Assembly: GCA_024734495.1 (NCBI GenBank)
Contig: JALMQS010000841.1
Span: 2,232,662 to 2,296,661, forward strand
Origin: Forficula auricularia
Taxonomy: Eukaryota; Arthropoda; Insecta; Dermaptera; Forficulidae
Direction of reading: 5' to 3'
DNA length: 64,000 nt
A program made the translations under genes and the position numbers. The notes under the pieces were generated by a model, which was given only the letters and a program-made list of their open reading frames with translations, did no database searches and was not told the DNA's origin. Numbering within the stretch: position 1 is the first letter of the stretch; each line of letters opens with the position of its first letter. This document shows, piece by piece, positions 9,896 to 20,176 of the stretch.

Positions 9896-10043
9896 TTAAA
9901 TATAAATAATATAATAATAATTATTATAATAATAATATGATTACTAATATATTATTAAAAACTACTTAATACTATTTAAAAAAACATTTGATATAAAAGA
10001 AATTAATATTTATTTCTAATTTATTGTAAAGTCGGCGTCTATG
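9813..10043. repeat. 15 bp perfect inverted repeat pair flanking an AT-rich loop
   Basis: CATAGACGCCGACTT at 9813-9827 is the exact complement of AAGTCGGCGTCTATG at 10029-10043. If both lie in one transcript they would form a GC-containing 15 bp stem with a ~200 nt loop, which itself contains short (AAT/ATT) inverted repeats. Confidence 0.85.
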
Positions 10044-10049
10044 TTTACA

Positions 10050-11180
10050 TTCGCATACATACATATTTACACATATATAAAAATATATATATATATTCAC
10101 TGTTTATTTTTAAGAGATGAAATACAACTCTTAAAAGCCCTTCAGTCCTTGGCGTTTTTGGACCAAACATATGGTTAGTTGTATTTGTTAATATATATAA
10201 TGGTCTTGTTAAAAAATTAGACCATCAGTGATCGTAAATTTAATCGGTCACTATTTTTTATTTTATTATTTATTTTATATTTAATTATTATTATTATTAT
10301 TATTGTGAATTCTATTGTACTATTTTCATTTTGTGGTTTGGTCTAGATCACACCAGGGCCCGAGGGGCTCCTTTATTAAAAAAAAAACACTAATGTGAAA
10401 GGGACTTTATGTGTTAAAGCAATAGGAACATTTAACACATTTCGATTTCCCTAATTATTAATTATTATTCCCTTGTTTCGAAAAAAAAAAAACGATTATT
10501 ATAAATACATGAAAAAAAGAATTGAAAGAAAAAAAAAATTGAAAAAAAAATCGAATTTCAAAAAAAAAAAAAAATAATGAAAATGAAACTATAATTATTA
10601 TAAATCGGTCGAATGTGTTGGATTGATTTCATTTGTTGTTAGTCGTGTCTTGCGGCAAGCATCTTATTTAAATATAGACGGGTGTCTTGCGGCGACGACA
10701 ACACAAAGAGTGGTACTCGACAACGACCTACCCCCCTTCCCAGTATCCCAACGAATAGTTGAGGACCACTCAAAACTATTCTTAGAATAAGATTTTTTCA
10801 GAAAATATTTCCCAGACATTATTTTAAATACCCAAAAAAATGAAAAATCCCCTAAAAAAATTCATTTTTTAAATGTTTCAAATGTTAACATAATCTTTGT
10901 GTATTCTGTCTTTATATATACATATATATATATATCTACATATATATAAATTTATCTATATATATATATATATACGATCTATTATATGTATATTCCAAAT
11001 TCGACCAGAATATGTTTAGTTAATCTGGCCGGATGTGGATTTATTTAAGCTTCAACTGATGATATAAATGTCTCCGAAACTTCTTCTTCTCTATAGATCC
11101 GTACTATAAATCCCCTCTTACCTAAAACTACTTTCACTATCTGGAAGTTCAAAGGAGTGCCAAAAGTAATTCATTCGATT
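10050..11180. other. Spacer with simple repeats
   Basis: It contains (TA)n tracts near 10075-10095 and 10915-10985, an ATT run near 10285, and A-rich tracts near 10480-10580. Around 10640-10740 is a less AT-rich patch with the repeated phrase GTGTCTTGCGGC. It could be 3' UTR of the upstream gene; no coding signal. Confidence 0.5.
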
Positions 11181-11218
11181 TTATAAAGACTTGAAATTTT
11201 GATGATTTTTCGCATTTT

Positions 11219-11945
11219 TGAAGATTGAAATTTTTATTCGATAACCACATAATTGTAATATTATATTACTATAACACAGAACGTTTCGATTTCTAATTCT
11301 GTGACCGTTATCAACAGCGCAAAAGCTCATGTTTGGACTGTATATGATACTCAGTCTAATTTGGAACTTTTTATTGATAACCACATAATTGTAATATCAT
11401 ATACTAAGCATTAGTATAACACAGAACGTTTCGATTTCTAATTCTGTGACCGTTATCAACAGCGCGAAAGCTCATGTTTGGACTGTATATGATACACAGT
11501 CTAATTTTGAACTTTTTATTCGATAACCACATAATTGTAATATCATATAATAAACATTACTATAACACAGAACGTTTCGATTTTTAATTCTGTGACCGTT
11601 ATCAACAGCGCGAAAGCTCATGTTTGGACTGTATATGATACACAGTCTAATTTTGAACTTTTTATTCGATAACTGTATATATAATTGAAATATCTATTAT
11701 AAACATTACTATAACACAGAACGTTTCGATTTCTAATTCTGTGACCGTTATCAACAGCGCGAAAGCTCATGTTTGGACTGTATATGAAACACAGTCTAAT
11801 GTTGAACTTTTTAATCGATAACTTTATATATAATTGTAATATCATATAATAAACATTACTATAACACAGAACGTTTCGATTTCTAATTCTGTGATCGTTA
11901 TCAACAGCGCGAAAGCTCATGTTTGGACTGTATATGATACACAGC
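11219..11945. repeat. Tandem array, five copies of ~145 bp
   Basis: Each unit contains CATAATTGTAATAT, AACACAGAACGTTTCGATTT, TCTGTGACCGTTATCAACAG, CGCGAAAGCTCATGTTTGGA and CTGTATATGATACACAG. Unit starts are near 11226, 11366, 11509, 11655 and 11802. Copies differ by point changes and small indels. The minus-strand open frames (11181-11384 and 11618-11920) are translations of the repeat. Confidence 0.9.
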
Positions 11946-12379
11946 CAAGAATTTACATGACCTCATAAGCCTCGCATTACATTTTCAAATTATGACAATT
12001 ATAATATATTACTCATATATTTATATTATATATTAATAATTTCATTACTTATTTGTCATGATTCGGAAATGTAATGGATGGCTTGTCGGGGCTTTCGATT
12101 TTGATATCGATCACAGAAATAGTAATCGAAATGTTGTATATTATATTAATTGATAATAAAAATTATAAATTACAATTATATGATCATGGTATAAAAATTT
12201 CAATCTTCAATAATTCATTCGAAATTATAAGAAAACTTTGATTTCGTGAAAAGAAATCATCAAATGTGAGTTTATATTTTTCATGAAAATGTATTAAATC
12301 CTTTCTATGAATTATTTCTTTATTCCCACTCACTTTTATCTTCCAGCTTACTTACACTCGCACACATTCACACATATCT

Positions 12380-12724
12380 CTATAGGATATCTTTTAAAAA
12401 CCTTAACGTTTTTTCATCGTTTGAAGCCATCAAACCAATAGCTCTGGGGAACATTTTCCTTCTCGGCGTTGGCGGCGCAGGCGGCGCTCCATTCGTGACG
12501 TTTGTTGATGGTACCGAGACAAAATTGTTTTCGTGCCCTTGCCAAGCCCTTCGTTGAGGCTCCAGTCCCATCGAAGGTCTTGTTTTAGGGCTTCGCAAGG
12601 TATCAAACCGATCTCGTTGTTTTTGACCCCCAGGCGCTGACACGGGGGCGGCCGGCGACGCTGGGGGCCCGCCTCGCTTAATTTATGTAGGCGGTTTTGG
12701 TGTAGCATCAGCAAACGCCGACAT
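12380..12724 (-). pseudogene. Unidentified GC-rich reading frame with one internal stop
   Basis: On the minus strand a frame opens at ATG (12724) just after CACAG|GTCAC: MSAFADATPKPPT, then TAA (12685-12683), and then stays open in the same frame for 100 codons to TAG at 12380. The second part is rich in Pro, Arg and Gly (GGPPASPAAPVSAPGGQKQR) and ends FPRAIGLMASNDEKTLRFLK. GC content is much higher than the surroundings, and a second frame (12430-12714) also stays open. I do not recognise the family. It may be a damaged host gene, a UTR-containing exon, or a mobile-element remnant. Confidence 0.4.
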
Positions 12725-13053
12725 GTGACCTGTGACTTTAAATAACACCTTATTAGTATAATTAGATGTTTAAATCATTCGATAAATTAATATTTCTAGC
12801 CACAGTTATATGGGCTCTTTCAAAGGGCGCTTTTTGGGCGCGGCAGTGCCCTTCAGGGTCTCTTATTTATGTCTAATGTCTTGTGTTGCTGCCGCCATTT
12901 TATTTGTAGTCGCAGCGCCTTTTAAGAATTTTAGGAAAAATAATGACTGAAATCAATAAATCAACAAGCAAATGTATTCTAAGTTTTTTTTCCTTCCAAT
13001 ACATTAATCCTTTCAAATAAATCAATTTTTCAGAGGAAAAGGGACAAAAATAC

Positions 13054-14006
13054 TAGTGTCCGGCCGAAACAGGATTTTCAGCCGAAACTGAAACTTTTAG
13101 ACTTGTAAAAATTTGTATTGTATAATATCTAGTATGTATAGAGTAGCTCGTGTTAATGAATTGAACAACAGTAATTGAAGTATGTAACAAAAATATTTAT
13201 TTATATTATATTATCAATTTAAGGTAGTTCTTTCACAAATGCAAAAATTCAAGAAGTCTTCGAAACTTGGAATATAAGTCATTAAAAGCATAATACACAG
13301 ACTGTTAAAATTTGAAGACGATTTATCACACCAAATATGAAATAATTGCAATTAAAAATGGAATTTTTTTACAAATAGTAGATAGGGAAAGGGTGGGAAA
13401 ATGATAATTATTTTATTTTTTTTCATTGAAGGACTTTCACCATCTTGATGGAAAACTAATATTTTTTAGAATAATATATTCGGAGTAACTTAAAAAAAAA
13501 AAATTGAAATTATTTACCTCCTAGTTTTGATAAAAAATAAAAAAACATATTTGGGCTATTATTTTTAGTGAAGGGGATTTTATATCAATGGGTTGGAAAC
13601 GATCCAGAGATCATAGAAGATCAGAGAATATAGTAGTGTAAAAAGTACAGTCACGTTAAAAAACATAACCTAAAATTTTAGCACCGTTCATATTTTAGAG
13701 TGATTACGAGGCTAAAACTTTTTGTGTGGATTGTCGCGAAAGAACCTCCTTAACATGAACAAAAATATAAACATGTTAATGACTAACTCTTGTAAGTAAA
13801 CTTTGTCAAAAATCAACACTTAGATATAAAGTTTAGACTCACTAATTGAGTATTTTAATTGTGTTCACAATATTCTTAAGACTAATATATTATTCATTGA
13901 CATCTTGTGTTTAGCACTAGTAGATAAAATATGTTCGACAAAACACGAACACTGAGTTTCGGCGCGGCCGATTTTTGACCGAAACCCAAACTTCGGTCGG
14001 TCACTA
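13054..14006. mobile_element. hAT-type element with 8 bp target duplication
   Basis: The ends are TAGTGTCCGGCCGAAAC and, complemented, TAGTGACCGACCGAAGT. Both are flanked by the identical octamer AAAAATAC (13046-13053 and 14007-14014), the 8-bp duplication characteristic of hAT transposons. A separate 527 bp TTAA-flanked element (13223-13749) is nested inside; without it the hAT copy is ~420 bp and lacks a transposase. Sub-terminal CGAAAC motifs repeat near both ends. Confidence 0.88.
13223..13749. mobile_element. TTAA-flanked MITE, family F, nested in hAT element
   Basis: The ends GGTAGTTCTTTC and GAAAGAACCTCC (complement GGAGGTTCTTTC) are bounded by TTAA on both sides (13219-13222, 13750-13753). 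The right 200 bp recur at 14405-14602 with the same end and TTAA, and the ends recur at 31919/32768. A TTAA target resembles piggyBac usage, but the terminal bases are not the usual CCC/GGG, so the superfamily is open. Confidence 0.75.
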
Positions 14007-14118
14007 AAAAATACTAAGTTTTATAGTAAAGAAATGAGTATCTATTTGAGAAAGAAAGATTGAATTTTTTCTCAAAATCAACTTGTGATATATAATTAAT
14101 TAATTTTACCAACACAAT

Positions 14119-14252
14119 TTAGGCCATTTATCAAAGATTTTAATAGATATGTTTATATTGCATGTAGGAGCTTGGATTCGACTCCCGAGGGGACAAGACC
14201 CTGTAATATAAAAGTATCTATTAGAATCTTTGATAAATGACCTAAATTCATG
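14119..14252. repeat. Small element with ~34 bp inverted ends
   Basis: TTTAGGCCATTTATCAAAGA at about 14120 and TCTTTGATAAATGACCTAAA at about 14231 are inverted copies, continuing into TTTTAATAGATA. The ~65 bp centre holds GGATTCGACTCCC, which on the minus strand resembles a tRNA box B but has no box A. Confidence 0.65.
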
Positions 14253-14286
14253 TTCGTAAAACCAAGTTTTATATTAAACGATTAAT

Positions 14287-14315
14287 AGCGACGTTTCGCT
14301 GATTTTCTTCAGGCT
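14287..14315 (-). ncRNA. Degenerate hammerhead-like motif
   Basis: Minus strand: AGC, CTGAAGA, a short AAAATCAGC with little pairing, GAAAC, GTC, GCT. Stem I pairs AGC with GCT. Without a proper stem II this is probably decayed. Confidence 0.35.
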
Positions 14316-14404
14316 CTTTAAAGAAATCATTTTAAATCAGTTGAGAGTATGCAGTGAGTTTGTGAAGTTACTATTGCTACTCTAAATAAATCATAGCTCC
14401 CGCA

Positions 14405-14602
14405 ACATATTTGTGCGATTATTTTTAGTGGAGGGGATATAAGATCAATCGCTTGGAAATGATTCATTCATAAAGAAGATATAGTAGTGTGAAAAGTACA
14501 GTCACGTTAAAAAAACATAACCTAAAATTTTATCACCGTTCATATGTATAGAGTGGTTACGAGGCTAAAACTTTTTGTGTGGATTGTCGCGAAAGAACTA
14601 CC
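14405..14602. repeat. Right part of a second family F element
   Basis: Closely matches 13545-13749, including CAGTCACGTTAAAAAACATA and TTTTTGTGTGGATTGTCGCG, and ends in GAACTACC followed by TTAA at 14603-14606. No matching left end could be placed. Confidence 0.7.
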
Positions 14603-14609
14603 TTAACGA

Positions 14610-15510
14610 CAAAGAAAATGAATAAAATGATTCGTAATTAAAACTTGTTCATGTTCAATCAGAAGCTAGATTAGACACTACTAGTACAGTTCACTATAAA
14701 AAAATATTAAGAAAGATCTGCATATATCTTATTTTTGAAATACAACCAAAGATTTTATTTTAACGATATTCATGCTGAAGAATTCTATCGACATGTCCTG
14801 TACCTAGCAGATTTTATAAGATTCTTGTTATCTGTTGAATTAACACTGTATGCCTTCTTAAAAATAGAAACTCTATTAATAACACAGCCAGCCCTTTCAC
14901 ACTCATGTACAAGATTCATTCCTTTCTTGATATCTTCTGAAATTAAACCAAAGTAATCACTCAGTGCCCTCTGAAAAATAAAATCTCCAGCGATAAAATA
15001 GCCAGCCCTCTTTTCATTGTATGCATGCTAAAAAATAAATATCCTAGAGAAAACAAGTAACCAGCCTTACATCTCAGCTCTTTCAAGGTTCTCTCCTCTT
15101 TTATTTTCTTTTGAAATACTTTGAAAGATTTAAATATCAATGCTAAAAACTAAAAACACTCGACATCAAAGTTCTTTTGTTGTTATCTTTGGAAACATAA
15201 AGATCGATGTATCATTGAGTGTCTGCTTAAAAATAGAAACCCAATCGACACCGCAGCAACTCTTCCAAGAATTCGTCAAAGAGCTTATTCTTTGAACAAC
15301 ATGATAGACAAAAATTAAAAGGAATCGAAATATGAAACTTGTGTTCGTAATAGTACATGGACCAGCTACTTGGCGAGAAGGATGGCTTGTTAAGGTAAGA
15401 TATTGATTTATTTTACTAAAAACGCAAGAATAATGTGGAAGAAAATACTTTATGGAATAAGAACATTTGAGGGATAAGGGAGTTAGTCCGCTTACATATG
15501 AAATAAACCG
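14610..15510. other. AT-rich stretch with degenerate subrepeats
   Basis: Around 14840, 14965, 15010 and 15225 a phrase of the form 'TGCNTNCTNAAAAATA.AAA..C' followed by 'CCAGCC' recurs at irregular spacing, suggesting an old tandem repeat. The open frames here (14735-14956 and, minus, 15166-15537) have no recognisable domains. Confidence 0.35.
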
Positions 15511-16230
15511 ATGTGGCCATCCACATGACTTTACCATACACCTGGATCCTGTCTTATATTTAATATTGAATTAAAAAAAATTATAATTATTTAAAGAACC
15601 CCCCACCCCTCTTAATTTTGGGTCCATTATCAATTAATAATATCTCATTTTAATTATGAGAATATTTAATTAGAAATATGAGCTTTCTTCGATTTTTGTT
15701 TGAAAGTATTTTTAACCCCCACTCCCCCTTTTTTTGGCCACCATCAATTTCACATAGTGACTCATTTTCATAAGGTTATATAGGGTGCATATACGAAATT
15801 TCGTATACATCGATTAAAGGTTCTACAACTTATAGTGATAGTTTTACTTTTTTGAACCCCCCAATTTTGGCCCCCAAAGAAAATAATAACTCTCTTTTTT
15901 ATTATAAGTTCATTTTATAGTATATTTCATTTTTCTTGTTTTTGTTTTTTTAGTTTGAAAATCTTATAATTTTAATTTTTACCACCCACCCCGCCCCCCT
16001 CTTAATTTTGGGATCGATTACAACCAAAATCTAATCAGCTCTTAATCTCAATGAACCAAAACTACATGTGAAATTTCGTTTTGATGTCCACACCAGTTTT
16101 TGAGCTAATGCGTCCATAAAAATTTGGTAACGCACGTACTAACAGACGAACAGACCTTTTGACAAAACAATTATTATATCAAAAAATATAATTTTTTCGA
16201 TGTTCACTTATTAGGGCCGATGAATTTGCC
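15511..16230 (+). repeat. Repeat family X, copy 2 (truncated)
   Basis: Starts GATGTGGCCATCCACATGAC and contains several poly-C modules and the GACCTTTTGACAAAACAATT segment, but stops at TTTTCGATGTTCACTTATTA without the TTGACCATACCCT end. Confidence 0.75.
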
Positions 16231-16431
16231 ATGGACCTCAAAGTTATAATTACGCCACTGGAGAATTCCTATGATTCAAGACCCAATCTGGCACAACGAC
16301 GAAATCCAACAAACTTAAGTTTCGGATGCTGAAAATGAATATATTTATTCATGTTCTCTTAACTTGAAAACTTAAATATATTGACATATAAGTTGCCCCA
16401 CGGACGGGTTATTATTTTACCATACTCCTTA

Positions 16432-18350
16432 CAGGGTATGGTCAAGTATTGTAATCGTGAATGAAAAAAGTGTTTTTTGCTTCTTTTTTCGAAATATCTA
16501 AAAAACGGCTGACAATATTTTGATTAAAAAAATTGGACGAAACCATGGCATTTCAGTCTACAAAAAACCTCTAATAAGTGAACATCGAAAAAAATTATAT
16601 TTTTTGAGATAATAATTGTTTTGTCAAAATGTCTGTTAGTCTGTGTTATTAAATTTTTGACGTGACAACGTCTTATAATTCGATGGAGCCGGCTGCAAGA
16701 ACGAAAAAACATGACTCATGCGGCGTTACCTCGCTCTGAGGCGTTCCATTTAAGGCTTGAAGTGCAAGCGAGAGCGCGGAACGAGCGACAAAGATTGAGG
16801 CGGGCTTTTTAAAAGCTACAGTTACAAAATTTTTAATGATGTTTCCAAATTTTAAATTTTAAATTTAAGATTTATGAACAATAATTTAATCACAGTTTAT
16901 TCTTATAATAAATTATTCAAAATTATTACTTTTTTACAACAAATTACAATTAAATTTGCAAAAATAATTAAGTAACTAATTGAACAACAACTTTTATTCA
17001 GTTTACTTGCTGAAAGAAATAATGTCAATACAAAATTTATTATTATAAAATAATAAAATCAAAAAATTAAATTTTAACAGTCGAGTAGAAATTTAAACAA
17101 TAAATTTTATTCAAGTATTTTGTAAATTTAAAATGATTTTCTGAACGAAGAATTTTATGAAAAAAATCGGTTGTCTGTAAAGTCGGTTTACTGACGATAG
17201 TTGAACGTGACAACGTCATAAGAAAATACCATTCCATCAGTATTTTCTTATGACGTTGTCACGTTCAACTATCGTCAGTAAACCGACTTTACAGACAACC
17301 GATTTTTTTCATAAAATTCTTCGTTCAGAAAATCATTTTAAATTTACAAAATACTTGAATAAAATTTATTGTTTAAATTTCTACTCGACTGTTAAAATTT
17401 AATTTTGATTTTATTATTTTATAATAATAAATTTTTTGTGGACGAGGTAGCTCAAAAACCAGTGTGAATATCAAAACCAAATTTCACAGGTAGTTTTAGT
17501 GCATTGAAATTAAGAGTTGATTAGATTTTGGTGCATATCGACCAAAAAATTAAAGGGGGAGGGGGGTTAAAATTTAAAATTATAATATTTTTAAACTAAG
17601 AAAATAAGAAAAATGAAATATAGGTACTATAAAATGAACCTATAATAACGAAAATATTTTTTTCTGGGGCCAAAATTAGGGGGGGAGGGAATAAAAAATA
17701 AAAAAACTCAACCAAATTTTGTTTACTTAATCAGTGGGCCCCTAGAAGTCTCAAAATGCAAAAAACTAACTACCCAGGGCAAAAAAATAAAAATCTATGT
17801 CCTTGAACCAAACTCAACCAAATTTCCTATCATTCACTGGGCTCCCAGCAGTCCAAAAATGCAAAAACTACCCCCCCCCCCCTAGATGATTATAAATAAT
17901 TTTATTAAATATTAAATATAAGTGAGGGGGCAGGGTGTATGGTAAAGTCAAGTGGATGGCCACATCAGAACGTTTTTTATGTTGTATTTTTACCCCTTCG
18001 AGAATCATACCGTATCGATGTAATTTTCATGGAGGTAAGACTTTAGAAGGTCGATCAGTCTTGCTTTATAGTAAATAGTTTATTATATTTAAATTTATTA
18101 ATAGAACAGCTTCACTCTTAAGTGAGCTGGCTAGTTTACTTTTTACTATTCAAGTCAAAAAATGAAAATGTAGGCTCTTGTATCAAACTCAACCAAATTT
18201 TGTATACATAATCAGTGGGCTCCCAGGAGTCTAAAATGGAAAAACTAACCCCCTCCCCTACATGATTATAAATAATTTTATTAAATATTTAATATAAGAG
18301 AGGTTGTATGGTAAAGTCAAGTGGATGGCCACATCAGAACACGTCAGCTT
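16432..18350 (-). repeat. Repeat family X, copy 3, interrupted by a palindrome
   Basis: Minus-oriented copy from GGGTATGGTCAAGTATTGTA (16436) to GGATGGCCACATCAGAAC (17968), followed by a second partial tail of the same family at 18149-18350. The copy is split at the conserved TTAAATTTTT site by the insertion at 16658-17435; the sister copies at 20412 and 42975 read straight through. Confidence 0.8.
16658..17435. mobile_element. Palindromic insertion with ~190 bp arms
   Basis: Arms at about 17038-17229 and 17250-17431 are almost perfect inverted copies meeting at CATTCCATCAG; they include GTCGGTTTACTGACGATAGT and TTGAACGTGACAACGTCATA. The left part (16658-17037) adds a unique region with GCCGGCTGCAAGAACG and starts with another CGTGACAACGTC. 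It is inserted in a family X element at AAATTTTT. No transposase was seen; the family is not named. Confidence 0.8.
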
Positions 18351-18674
18351 ATTTTAACATCAAATCAAACTTAAACCCTTCTCTCAGAGTAAATTTACAA
18401 TCATTCCCTTACATAGTCTAATTATTAATAAAGAATAAAAAACAAATCTATGGATTCTTAATTAGATATACTTACTGTATTTTTTCAAAAATAATAAAAA
18501 ATTACAAAGATAGTTGTTTAAATTTCGTTTTTTTAAATAATATTTTAAAAATAATAAAAATTGATCAATTGAGACTTGTTCGAATGTTTCTCGATAGATT
18601 TGTTTCGAAGAAATTGGCCCGGCTGCGTATCTTATCAATTAAAGGTTCCTATTCTATTGTTTTTATCTTTTTAG

Positions 18675-18732
18675 TTGGCGTTGAAGAAACACGCAAGACA
18701 CATTGGCTCCGAGTACATTCACTCAATTAAAG
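18675..18732 (+). CDS. Candidate internal exon, gene unknown
   Basis: A pyrimidine-rich acceptor (TTTATCTTTTTAG) and a donor (AAAG|GTAAAT) bound 58 nt of balanced composition. One frame is open across it, LALKKHARHIGSEYIHSIK, in coding-like codons; another ends in a stop. It lies outside recognised repeats. I do not recognise the protein. The next exon-like piece on the same strand is at 24041. Very short candidate, so chance is possible. Confidence 0.35.
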
Positions 18733-19005
18733 GTAAATACACATCGAAATATTTACTTTTTTATTATTTATTGTATTTTAATAAATTCTCTATAATATTC
18801 TTTTCATTGTTATTCTTAATTTTATTTCAAAAACGACCTTTTTAAATACGTTAACTATATTTCTGATTTATTTACCAAATTGACTTTAGTTAGATATATA
18901 TGCTTTTACTAATACTATTATCTTGTTATAATTTTATTTAGTTTATAATTAGAGATCGGGGAAACATTCCCGAATTTTCATTATATAAAAATTAAAAAAA
19001 AAATA

Positions 19006-19717
19006 AAATAAAACTGACTTCAAAAAAGTTAAATAAATGCAACAAATAAAATACACTAAAAGGTATAAAATAATTATTATCTTATTTAGTTACAACTAAA
19101 CTACGAAATATTAACATGAAATTACTTTATGAAGTCGGTGCCAAACAAACTATACCTATAAGCAAGCGTACCCACCAAACGTACTAAGTAAGATCCGTCG
19201 AGTGCGATTCATAAAAGGTATCTGTTTGGAACCGACTTAAAAAAATAATTTCATGTTAATATTTCGTAGTTTAGTTGTAACTAAATATGATAATAATTAT
19301 TTTATACCTTTTAGTGTATTTTATTTATTGCATTTAATTTTTTTGAAGTCGGTTTTATTTTTTTCTTAAAAATTTTTATTTTTCTCTTTTTAATGATGTT
19401 ATTAATAGTGATCATATCATCAGAACTTGACCAAATTAATATTGCACCATCCCTAAGATACCCCCTTTCCAATAAAAAAAGAATCATCGAAATCGGTTCA
19501 TAAACAAAGAAGTTAGTCCTGAACAAACCTAACAAAAAAGGTCTAATACCTATGAAAAAAAAATGGGACCAATCGGAAGGTAGACTGGACAGAATGCAAA
19601 TTTTTTTTCAAAATCGGTTCACAATTGGCGGAGATATGAGGTAACATAGGCACAAAAAAAAAAAAAAAAATTCAGTCGAATAGAGAACCTCCTCCTTTTT
19701 TTGAAGTCGGTTAAAAA
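19006..19717. repeat. Foldback family D, copy 1
   Basis: Arms near 19008-19150 and 19222-19362 are inverted copies holding ACTAAAAGGTATAAAATAAT, GTTACAACTAAACTACGAAA and ACATGAAATTACTTT. The right side continues through ATGATATGATC-like and CAATCGGAAG segments to CCTCCTCCTTTTTTTGAAGT near 19712. The AACCGACTTC..GGAGGAGGTTC end is one I associate with abundant insect repeats. Confidence 0.8.
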
Positions 19718-20176
19718 TCATGTAAAGCAGGCCTACTTACAGCACAAAATTTAAGAAATTATAAACTAACGGTCGAATAACCTACTTAAAATCGGTTTAG
19801 CCACAATTTATTTAATTAAGATGAAACTTTGCCAATCTCATTTTTTAGCCAATGGGGGTCAGCACCGCAAAAATTCGAAAAGTGATTTCTTGTGACCACC
19901 TAATAAGCATATAATTCACTTTTCCGCATCGATTGTGCCTAAACAGCTGAAATTTTAAGTATTTTATTCGACACGAAATTTTATGATCTTTCATTTTGGT
20001 AAGAGTGAAATTTTCGTCGATTTTAGACGCTCAAAAATTACAGCACCATCCAGAAACCCTCGCAAACTCATATAACTCTTATTTTGGATGCATGTGCATA
20101 TTTTTTGGCCAGCATAAGTCTAATTTGACTGGGCTACAAAGCTTTTATTATTATTATTTTTTTACTTTAGCAAACA

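Noticed and set aside
11618..11920. 100-codon minus-strand frame
   Set aside because: It lies wholly in a 145 bp tandem array and repeats with the array.
14735..14956. 73-codon frame (MKYNQRFYFNDIHAEEFYRH...)
   Set aside because: No domain, no splice context, and it overlaps degenerate subrepeats.
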